Assembly (NCBI GenBank): GCA_003155705.1
Contig: PMEC01000076.1
Coordinates: forward strand, 9,071 to 22,725
Direction: 5' to 3'
From: Bacteroidales bacterium
GTDB taxonomy: Bacteria > Bacteroidota > Bacteroidia > Bacteroidales > VadinHA17
DNA: 13,655 nt
Part shown: positions 7,522 to 13,655 of the stretch, piece by piece
Numbering within the stretch: position 1 is the stretch's first letter
How the letters are laid out: each line of letters opens with the position of its first letter
Translations under genes and position numbers: made by a program
Notes under the pieces: model-generated
The model's input: the letters and a program-made list of their open reading frames with translations, nothing else
Database searches by the model: none
What the model was told of the DNA's origin: nothing

Positions 7522-7980
7522 CTATTGTTCTACAAACAGCTTAACTTTTAAAGCAGTGGGCCCTTTTGGCCCTTTGCCTATTTCAAAGCTTACAATATTA
7601 TTCTCTTTTACTGCATCAAGGAGATTGTTCGCATGGACAAACACACTCTGTTTTGTTTCCAGATCACGAATGAAGCCATAACCCTTCGAATCGTTGAAAA
7701 AAGTAACTACTCCTTTTCGTATATAATCTGATTTTTGAGCATTATCATCTTTGGTTGCTCCAAGTTCGATATTTTCTGCAATAACTACCATTTTTTTTAA
7801 AGGATCGGGAGGTGTGGAGGAAAGCTTGCCAAATTCATCGACGTAAGCAATCATATCATCGAAGCTACTCTTTGTCCCTGTCTCCTTCTTCTTCAGCTTC
7901 TTTTGCTCTTTATCTTTTCTCTTTTTCTCTTTTTTATTCCTAACTTCCTTCTTATTAAATGTTTCCTGTGATCTTCCCAT
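7522..7980 (-). CDS. Cold-shock-domain protein with Lys-rich N-terminal extension
   Basis: This 152-residue cytoplasmic nucleic-acid-binding protein has an N-terminal 37 residues dense in Lys, Arg and Glu, a linker, and a C-terminal cold-shock domain (about 88-152). The domain carries RNP1 K99-G-Y-G-F-I and RNP2 V113-F-V-H116. The domain sequence G-V-V-T-F-F-N-D-S-K-G-Y-G-F-I is canonical. This architecture, about twice the length of a stand-alone CspA, is common in Bacteroidota. The basic extension probably adds RNA or ribosome contacts, and the protein may act as an RNA chaperone. It converges with the Spy-like gene, with 32 bp between the stops and no clear terminator there. A good -7 element lies just upstream. 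Confidence 0.92.
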   Translation of the reverse strand: MGRSQETFNKKEVRNKKEKKRKDKEQKKLKKKETGTKSSFDDMIAYVDEFGKLSSTPPDPLKKMVVIAENIELGATKDDNAQKSDYIRKGVVTFFNDSKGYGFIRDLETKQSVFVHANNLLDAVKENNIVSFEIGKGPKGPTALKVKLFVEQ

Positions 7981-8011
7981 AAATTGATATTTGGTTTATA
8001 AAAATTGTCTG

Positions 8012-8019
8012 CAAAGTTA
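8012..8019 (-). promoter_or_regulatory. -7 promoter element for the cold-shock-domain gene
   Basis: The minus strand reads TAACTTTG followed by CA, an exact match to TAnnTTTG. It predicts transcription start near 8005 and a 25-base leader before the ATG at 7980. The -33 region has no exact TTG but is AT-rich. Exact consensus and ideal placement make this the best promoter in the window. Confidence 0.55.
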
Positions 8020-8113
8020 TGGTTTTATTTTCAGGGATTTACATAATTTAGGTTTTATTCCTTTTTAAAGGTGTTAAGGAGATATCTGGTACTTCAGGGT
8101 TAGGACATAAAGG

Positions 8114-8755
8114 TCACCATACCCACCACGGGGCCTTGACAAATTCGGCATATACAAGAATATCGAACAGGGCATGCGCGATTACAGAAGGCAGGATACT
8201 TTTTGAAAAATGTCTTATTGTACCAAACAGCAGACCTGCAATTATTGTCCATAGAGCTAAAAAACCAATGTTAATATCTCCTTTTACAACAGGAGATAAA
8301 AATAAACAGCATTTGTACCCTGTGTGTGAAAGCGTGCTGAATAATATTGAAAACGGTGACTTTAAACTTTTTAAATATTCCTGGATAAATCCTCTGAAAA
8401 CCAGTTCCTCAAGGATTCCTATTATAGCAGCCACAAGTAAAAAAAAATGAAAGGATTTTGGAAATAATCCAGTTCCCAGATACCATCGATAAAAAATTGC
8501 AAGCAGCATACCAGACAATAATCCGGCAATACTGTATAAGATGGTTATTTGCAGCGAGATAGATTTACCTGCTATTTCTTTAAAGTCTGAAAAAGATTTC
8601 AGGTTCCGGCTGAAGAAATAAGCTGGTAGCATAAGGGCTGCAAAAGAAATAAGTCGAAATGGAAATTCAAAATGAATAAAAAAGGAAAAAACCATTAACC
8701 CCGAGCTGCAAAGAATTGCTTCAGATAAGATGATATACTTTTTATCCCAGGCCAT
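8114..8755 (-). CDS. CPBP-family glutamic intramembrane protease
   Basis: This 213-residue, strongly hydrophobic protein belongs to the CPBP (CAAX protease / bacteriocin-processing, Rce1-like) family. The family motifs are visible: E116-E117-L-V-F-R121 (EExxxR), H144 at the end of a helix, and H194-A-L-F-D198 (HxxxD/N). These residues form the active site within the membrane. The usual Phe four residues before the middle His is Ser140 here. The chosen ATG at 8755 leaves a 16-bp gap after the upstream gene. A TTG at 8812 would add 19 polar residues and overlap that gene by 41 bp, and looks less likely. Known relatives cleave prenylated proteins, mature peptides, or remove C-terminal sorting tails (myxosortase group). 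The upstream partner, a lipoprotein with a C-terminal hydrophobic tail, is a candidate substrate. Confidence 0.85.
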   Translation of the reverse strand: MAWDKKYIILSEAILCSSGLMVFSFFIHFEFPFRLISFAALMLPAYFFSRNLKSFSDFKEIAGKSISLQITILYSIAGLLSGMLLAIFYRWYLGTGLFPKSFHFFLLVAAIIGILEELVFRGFIQEYLKSLKSPFSILFSTLSHTGYKCCLFLSPVVKGDINIGFLALWTIIAGLLFGTIRHFSKSILPSVIAHALFDILVYAEFVKAPWWVW

Positions 8756-8771
8756 CGAGTTAAATGAAAGA

Positions 8772-10145
8772 TTAAATCCTGTTCCGGAACATGCCGGATT
8801 TATGATTTTCAAAGACCCTGAAAAGCAGGATAAGAGGAATAATCAGTAATAACCAGCCTGAACCAAGACAAAAACCCTGGTTTGCTACTATTCTGGTGTC
8901 AGGCAAAGATTTTTGCAATCCGGCTTTTATTAAACTATCATTCAGGACAACTTTAGGGAGAGAAAGATATTTTAGATTTCTTAGCAATTTAATTGTGGCA
9001 ATGTCAGTAAGAGTATCAGTAATCGTCAATCCATAGAATCTCTTCAGCTGCAACAGAGGTCTCAGACTACTTATTTCCTTATTCTTAAGTATTTCCACTA
9101 CCTCAAGGTCCGGGTGAAATTTAATAAATTGATTAAATTCCTTTTGCGATGTGTTTGGAGAAAAAGCCATCCAATGTATATCCGGCAATTCATTCAAAGT
9201 CGAATCATATCTTATTTTCTCACCTGTAATTGACAAAACTTCAAGGCTTTTATGACTTTTGATTTGATCAAAATTTTCAACTGAATCGAATCCACTGACA
9301 ATTAACTCTTTCAGATTATCAAGCGGATTAATGACTGAAAAATTAAACCTGCCGGATGTCACAATTATCAACTTTTCAATTTGCTTATTATTGATCAGGA
9401 AATCAGCATCTTCATTAAATGCATTTTTACTATCACCTATAATAAGCTGTTTTAACCGGGGCATTGGAGGCAGCGGGTCCCTGTATAAAGAGTCATTTAA
9501 ATTTACCAGAAGGAATTCAAGGTTAGTCAATCCGGATAAATACTTAAAATCTTTAGTTGAAAGAGTTACTCCTATAATAAAACCCGGATTAAAAATTCTA
9601 AAAAGACCTTCCATATCTTTAAGTTCACCAGAGTAGCCAAGACCAATCGAGGGTTTGCTTTTTGATAACTCAGTCAGATAAGGAATATATTTATCCAATA
9701 TCTTTGATTTAAAGTTTAGAAATTCAAGAGCTGAAATATCGGTGTTTTTCATCTGTTTAAACCATGGGATCATATCCTCATTGCCCGGAATATTTACAGT
9801 ACTGATTTTTCCATTAATAAAATCAACATTCTTAATGGTTTTAAATGAAAACCTGTTTTGAGTCGTTTCCCTGCAGTAAAATAATCTATCATCACCATAC
9901 GTTATCAGGTCTCCTGCACCAACAATTAATGCTGTCGGATTGGCGCTATCTGAATTTTGGGAATAAAGGTAAAATGACTTTGAGTAATTCATTACACCAC
10001 CATCTCCGGTAAATTCAATTATGGAATAATTCTTTTGTTTTCCGGTGCAGGAAGTAATTAAGGTAATTAACAAAGCTAAAAATGAGAGGAAAATTACCTC
10101 CATAAGCAATCTGTTTCCACGATGGGTAGCAGTCAGTATTTTCAT
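8772..10145 (-). CDS. Leucine-rich-repeat lipoprotein with C-terminal sorting-like tail
   Basis: This 457-residue protein begins at the ATG at 10145. A TTG ten codons earlier is in frame but gives a poorer signal peptide. The N-terminus is a basic stretch and a hydrophobic core ending in L-I-T-S-C33, a lipobox, so it should be lipidated and face the periplasm. Middle residues (about 190-410) show irregular leucine-rich repeats such as L-T-N-L-E-F-L and L-R-N-L-K-Y-L-S-L-P. They are probably a curved binding surface. The end is unusual: C426-L-G-S-G, the hydrophobic W431-L-L-L-I-I-P-L-I-L-L-F442, then R443 and a tail with K, R and R. This resembles tripartite C-terminal sorting signals. The CPBP protease gene follows 16 bp later, in the same transcript. 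The ligand and function are unknown. Confidence 0.78.
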   Translation of the reverse strand: MKILTATHRGNRLLMEVIFLSFLALLITLITSCTGKQKNYSIIEFTGDGGVMNYSKSFYLYSQNSDSANPTALIVGAGDLITYGDDRLFYCRETTQNRFSFKTIKNVDFINGKISTVNIPGNEDMIPWFKQMKNTDISALEFLNFKSKILDKYIPYLTELSKSKPSIGLGYSGELKDMEGLFRIFNPGFIIGVTLSTKDFKYLSGLTNLEFLLVNLNDSLYRDPLPPMPRLKQLIIGDSKNAFNEDADFLINNKQIEKLIIVTSGRFNFSVINPLDNLKELIVSGFDSVENFDQIKSHKSLEVLSITGEKIRYDSTLNELPDIHWMAFSPNTSQKEFNQFIKFHPDLEVVEILKNKEISSLRPLLQLKRFYGLTITDTLTDIATIKLLRNLKYLSLPKVVLNDSLIKAGLQKSLPDTRIVANQGFCLGSGWLLLIIPLILLFRVFENHKSGMFRNRI

Positions 10146-10407
10146 GATAATAGGTTTAACAGGGTTAATTATCAAAATGTTAATCTAAGTTATGTTTTTT
10201 TCCCGGATAAATAATATAATTATTCTTAGCGTCTTAACGGTAACGTGGTTTTAATTTCTCAACTTTTATATTGACCTCTTTGCAATTAAATTGCTTCCTC
10301 TCATTTTCACGTGGGCATTCTTTAATAGTTGTTTCTTTTTATCCCTGGTCTTATCCAACCATTGAAAGGTATTCCTTCTTGCAAATAATTCTCCGGACTC
10401 CCTGCAA
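10146..10407. other. 262-bp intergenic region upstream of the LRR lipoprotein gene
   Basis: No gene is supported here. The stretch is AT-rich and should hold the promoter of the lipoprotein/protease pair and the end of the aminopeptidase transcript, both on the minus strand. I find no exact TAnnTTTG on the minus strand and no stem followed by a T-run. One 13-bp palindrome (10282-10294) stands out. Confidence 0.5.
10282..10294. repeat. 13-bp palindrome GCAATT-A-AATTGC
   Basis: GCAATT and AATTGC are perfect inverted copies around a single A. The site lies 137 bp upstream of the lipoprotein start and could be a binding site for a dimeric regulator. AT-rich DNA yields such palindromes by chance fairly often, so the functional claim is weak. 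Confidence 0.3.
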
Positions 10408-12162
10408 CTATTTATTTCTGGATTCCAAATTTTCGAATTCCCTCAAAATAGAATCATCTTTTACTACATCATAATAAGATAGTCTTTTATTACACGTTAA
10501 TGAATTACATGAAGTCATGTCTTTAAGAAAAAAAACATCCGGTTTTGTTGTTACATCTATAGTAAGTGAGGCGTTAGTATTTACACAATCAAGAGTTACA
10601 GGCATACTGAATCCTTCCGGAACGTTTATCCATTTTGCTACTACAAATGGAATATTTGTCTTAATCCCGGAGTCCTGATCCGGACCCATGTCATAGGAAC
10701 CATAAAACCAGTGAAGAGACGGAACCTTTCGACCATATAGATAAGCATCAAAAAACTTATGCCAATCCTTCCCTGTTTTTCGTTCGACGACCTCAATAAA
10801 ATCGGCTGTTGTCACATGAGATTTAGCTGCATGTTCCTGGTAATAAGTCTGCAGGATATCAAAGAACATAGTACTGTCATTTATAATATTTCTAATTGTA
10901 TGAAGAATCATTGCTCCTTTAGTGTACACATCAATGTCCCTGTAATCCCAATAGCTGACGTCACGCGGTCCAACTACCGGAAGTTTATTTCTTATCGTGC
11001 CGGTGAGAAAGCGTTCTGCATAGTAGAGTGAGCTGTCATATCCTTTTTTACTTTCTGCAAATAGCATTTCTGAGTAAGAGGCGAAACCCTCCTGCAGCCA
11101 TATATCGCTGAAATCGCTGACTGATACGGCATTACCCCACCACTCATGGGCAGTCTCATGCACAATTATATAATCGCCGCCCAACCATCTGAGATTGGTA
11201 TAACCGCTTCCATAGGCAATTGCAGTCTGATGCTCCATACCTTCAAAAGGACTTTCCACAAGTTTGTATCCCTCCTTAATCCAGGGATAGGATCCGAAAG
11301 ATTTTGAGTAAATATTAATAACATCTTTTACCTGTCTGAAGTTCTCCCTGGCTTTTTCCAGATTTTCGGGCATGACATAATAATCAAGATTCAGAATGCC
11401 CTGACTGGTACGCATTGTATCACTGAAATGTGCAAATTTCCCGGCATAGAAGGTAATATCGTATATATTTATTGGATAATGAGTTGACCAGGTAAATATC
11501 TCTTTGCCACCTTCAGATTTATGGCTCTCCATTATGCCATTTGAAACAACCTGCAATCCGGCAGGAACTGTCATATGAAGTCTGACGCTGTCGGGTTCGT
11601 CGGAGAGATGGTCTTTACATGGGAACCAGATGCTGGCCCCTTCTGTTTCGCACGTCACTCCGATCCATGGATTGCCATTCTTGTCTTTTTTCCAAACAAC
11701 TCCTCCAATCCATGGAGGTTTTTTTGCCTTTACCGGGGAACCTCCATATTTGACAATAATTGAATAGTAATTATCAATTATCAGGGAATCCGGGAGTGAA
11801 GCATAAACAGCTCTTTCTTTTCGCACAAATTTTATTTCCTTCCCTGAAAATTTTAAGCTATAGATATCGAGGTTTTTGTACAGATCGAAACGAATGGTTT
11901 TAAGTTTTTTAACAGCTCGGAAATACATTGTCACCTCACCTCCCAGCGTTTTATTATCGGGATCGAGAGAAAGATTCAGATCATAAAAAGCTACGTGGTA
12001 ACCGGCACGATCTTCATCAAGATGTCCTATCAAATAATTTTTTTTAGTGAAATGTGGATAATGACCTTCCTTTTTTGGGGTCTCCCCAAAATAATGATAG
12101 CTGAACATGGCGCAGCTGTTAAGCAAGAGTGACGGCAGGATAATAAGTAGAATGTTTTTCAT
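10408..12162 (-). CDS. M1-family zinc aminopeptidase lipoprotein
   Basis: This 584-residue protein belongs to the gluzincin M1 family (aminopeptidase N-like). It starts MKNILLIILPSLLLNSC, a lipoprotein signal with lipidated C17. An in-frame TTG 16 codons earlier lies inside the upstream gene and is rejected. An N-terminal beta domain (about 55-245) is followed by the catalytic domain. This has the exopeptidase motif G-M-E-H-Q (308-312, in place of GAMEN), zinc site H335-E-T-A-H339, the third ligand E358 in L-Q-E-G-F, and the likely catalytic Tyr413 in V-Y-T-K-G-A. It should remove N-terminal residues from peptides in the periplasm or at the cell surface. At 584 residues it lacks most of the C-terminal helical domain of large M1 enzymes (about 870). 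It follows the GH8 gene by 11 bp and is probably co-transcribed with it. Confidence 0.92.
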   Translation of the reverse strand: MKNILLIILPSLLLNSCAMFSYHYFGETPKKEGHYPHFTKKNYLIGHLDEDRAGYHVAFYDLNLSLDPDNKTLGGEVTMYFRAVKKLKTIRFDLYKNLDIYSLKFSGKEIKFVRKERAVYASLPDSLIIDNYYSIIVKYGGSPVKAKKPPWIGGVVWKKDKNGNPWIGVTCETEGASIWFPCKDHLSDEPDSVRLHMTVPAGLQVVSNGIMESHKSEGGKEIFTWSTHYPINIYDITFYAGKFAHFSDTMRTSQGILNLDYYVMPENLEKARENFRQVKDVINIYSKSFGSYPWIKEGYKLVESPFEGMEHQTAIAYGSGYTNLRWLGGDYIIVHETAHEWWGNAVSVSDFSDIWLQEGFASYSEMLFAESKKGYDSSLYYAERFLTGTIRNKLPVVGPRDVSYWDYRDIDVYTKGAMILHTIRNIINDSTMFFDILQTYYQEHAAKSHVTTADFIEVVERKTGKDWHKFFDAYLYGRKVPSLHWFYGSYDMGPDQDSGIKTNIPFVVAKWINVPEGFSMPVTLDCVNTNASLTIDVTTKPDVFFLKDMTSCNSLTCNKRLSYYDVVKDDSILREFENLESRNK

Positions 12163-12173
12163 GCAATAGATCT

Positions 12174-13535
12174 TTATTTCGGAGGCCATATCCGGAACTC
12201 CCCGCTGCAATGTAGCATGCTCATGAGATATAGTAATCCATCATAATATCTTTCATTAAATGCCGAAGGGATTGGCGTGTTCCAAAGTGCTTCGACAAAA
12301 TCTTTTGCGAGCGGATGTGTGGCTGCAAGACTTACGACAGCATTAGTTGCGACAAGCCCCTTCGCATGATTCTTATCCAGCAATTGTCCATCCAGAGTGT
12401 ACTGTGTTCCATAAGTTTCCAAACCCTGCGAGGCAAAAAATGTCTGGATGCGGTTACTCAGTTCTTGTTCCCCCGGATCTTTGTGCCACCACGACCAGTC
12501 AACCGCCCAGTTCATTTGTGTTCTTCGTGCATCGAATGAGAAATTGCCTGAGCGTTGGTTAAATTGTGTGGAATATGGAGTACCATCAAAATTTGCATAA
12601 TCAGGAGCGAGCCCGGTTTTCAGATTTGTAGCCCTTTGAAAAAATTTTCTGCTTGTATCTGCTGCCGCTGCCCAGAAAGACCTGTCTGCTGCCGGTCCCC
12701 ACAAAGCCCAGAGTTCATAAAAGGCAGGTAAATGATATGACGGATCTGTAAAATCTGTTCTTCCTACATTAGGAACAAAACGGATCATTCTGTGCTCTTC
12801 ATTTACCATGGGACCTACTGTTCTGGTACCGAATTTTGTTTGACCGGTTTTAACCGGGTGATGCCTCATGGTTGTCAGTATCCTGTCGGCCCAGTCTTGA
12901 TAGTTATAAATACCTGTACCATTACCCCATCGCCCTGATGCAAAGCAAAGAGACATAACCATATACTCCTCACCGTCAGGAGCAGGTGTTTCTGAGTTTG
13001 GACTGCCATCGGTCTTCAGTGACCATGAGAAATAGCCTTCAGATGGATGATCTGATGAACTGACATACATATGACTCATCGTCCAGTTCCAGATTGCATC
13101 GAATTCAGGTTTTTTATTCATCTGGACACATATCATCATTCCATAAGATATTCCTTCAGTTCTCACGTCATGATGAAGCACATCACTAACATAAGCTAAA
13201 GGCCCGTTTCCGTTTCTGCCTGCTTCAAAATAGATAGCCCTTGTAGCAGAATCGCCATGAAATAATTGCTGGAAAGCAGCTTCATTTTTTGCAAATATCT
13301 CTTTCTGTGAATGCCCGTCTTCCAGGAACAGGTTCCGATATATTCCAGTGACAAATGCCCCAGATTTGTCTTCCTGTTTAATCTTTTGCCCTGAAGTAGC
13401 AGATGAGGAAGTTGTTCTGGTCTGAGAGGACATTGAAAAAGAGATTGAAATAATAAGTGTCATAAATACACTTATTATTCTGATGACCCTTGGAATAGTC
13501 CATGAACGCCTGATATTCATTTGATTATCTTTCAT
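12174..13535 (-). CDS. GH8 reducing-end xylose-releasing exo-oligoxylanase
   Basis: This 453-residue glycoside hydrolase of family 8 most resembles Rex enzymes (EC 3.2.1.156), which release xylose from the reducing end of xylo-oligosaccharides. The catalytic acid is likely E127 in V-R-T-E-G-I-S-Y-G-M-M. D187 in A-P-D-G-E-E-Y-M is the conserved Asp of the second GH8 motif. D335 in S-F-D-A-R-R-T is the probable base; this last assignment is by analogy with other GH8 proteins. A hydrophobic N-terminal segment (about 18-36, ending S-M-S-S-Q) suggests a signal peptide and export. The Ser/Thr-rich stretch after it looks like a linker. The start is ATG 13535; ATG 13520 is an alternative with a more typical signal peptide. 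No SusC/SusD pair is in view. Confidence 0.88.
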   Translation of the reverse strand: MKDNQMNIRRSWTIPRVIRIISVFMTLIISISFSMSSQTRTTSSSATSGQKIKQEDKSGAFVTGIYRNLFLEDGHSQKEIFAKNEAAFQQLFHGDSATRAIYFEAGRNGNGPLAYVSDVLHHDVRTEGISYGMMICVQMNKKPEFDAIWNWTMSHMYVSSSDHPSEGYFSWSLKTDGSPNSETPAPDGEEYMVMSLCFASGRWGNGTGIYNYQDWADRILTTMRHHPVKTGQTKFGTRTVGPMVNEEHRMIRFVPNVGRTDFTDPSYHLPAFYELWALWGPAADRSFWAAAADTSRKFFQRATNLKTGLAPDYANFDGTPYSTQFNQRSGNFSFDARRTQMNWAVDWSWWHKDPGEQELSNRIQTFFASQGLETYGTQYTLDGQLLDKNHAKGLVATNAVVSLAATHPLAKDFVEALWNTPIPSAFNERYYDGLLYLMSMLHCSGEFRIWPPK

Positions 13536-13580
13536 TTAAGTTGATGTTAGATCCGTTTTTAGAAATACTACAAAGATCTT

Positions 13581-13610
13581 CTAAGGTACAACTGACTTTT
13601 TAAATTTCAA
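13581..13610 (-). promoter_or_regulatory. Putative -33/-7 promoter for the GH8-aminopeptidase operon
   Basis: On the minus strand a TTG (13608-13610) is followed after 19 bases by TACCTTAG (13581-13588), one mismatch from TAnnTTTG. Spacing fits the Bacteroidota consensus (TTG, 17-23 bases, TAnnTTTG). Transcription would start near 13574, giving a leader of about 39 bases. Confidence 0.35.
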
Positions 13611-13655
13611 CCAATCACGAAGGTTAAAATAAACAGAGATTAACAAAGCAGCAAG

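Noticed and set aside
8756..8812. TTG-initiated extension of the CPBP protease
   Set aside because: It adds a polar stretch overlapping the end of the lipoprotein gene. The ATG at 8755 gives a normal spacing and the family motifs do not need the extension.
8136..9636. Plus-strand open frames at 8136-8450 and 9331-9636
   Set aside because: Both are antisense to well-supported minus-strand genes and have no recognisable sequence.
10271..10474. Plus-strand open frame of 67 codons between the lipoprotein and aminopeptidase genes
   Set aside because: It overlaps the 3' end of the aminopeptidase gene and has no recognisable domain and no promoter or ribosome-binding site in front.
12163..12210. 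TTG-initiated extension of the aminopeptidase
   Set aside because: It would bury the lipoprotein signal peptide 16 residues inside the protein and overlap the GH8 gene.
1..13655. tRNA, rRNA, CRISPR array, insertion sequence or phage genes
   Set aside because: I looked for cloverleaf-like segments, spaced direct repeats, transposase motifs and flanking inverted repeats and saw none that hold up.

Overview
The window looks like a chromosomal segment from a member of the Bacteroidota. The DNA is AT-rich. Ribosome-binding sites are weak or absent. Several starts sit just downstream of the TAnnTTTG -7 element typical of this phylum. The protein families also fit: a LytS/LytTR two-component pair, a Lys-rich cold-shock-domain protein, lipoproteins ending their signals in Ser-Cys, and a GH8 exo-oligoxylanase. 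I see no RNA gene, insertion sequence, phage gene or CRISPR array. All identifications rest on motif reading; no database search was possible.

Left part (1-3772). A membrane protein of the flippase-like/MprF transmembrane family runs off the left edge on the minus strand. It diverges from an RhlE-type DEAD-box RNA helicase on the plus strand. Two small Rossmann-fold proteins follow, 13 bp apart: an F420-reductase-like NADP-binding protein and an atypical short-chain dehydrogenase.

Centre (3773-7489). After a 190-bp intergenic stretch with a perfect hairpin, a four-helix LytS-type sensor kinase overlaps its LytTR response regulator by 4 bp. They are followed at short distance by a membrane protein of unknown function that carries a zinc ribbon and three copies of a 33-residue module. 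A small secreted Spy-like protein with four LxxxQ motifs spaced exactly 26 residues apart follows.

Right part (7522-13535, all minus strand). There are three units: a cold-shock-domain protein with a recognisable promoter; a leucine-rich-repeat lipoprotein followed by a CPBP-family intramembrane protease; and a GH8 xylo-oligosaccharide hydrolase followed 11 bp later by an M1-family aminopeptidase lipoprotein.

The most interesting item is the lipoprotein/CPBP pair. The lipoprotein has an N-terminal lipobox and also a C-terminal tail made of a Cys-Leu-Gly-Ser-Gly motif, a short hydrophobic segment and a basic end. This resembles the tripartite sorting signals that some CPBP proteases (myxosortase-like) process, and the gene next door encodes exactly such a protease. 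It may be a dedicated one-substrate sorting pair, but this is inference.
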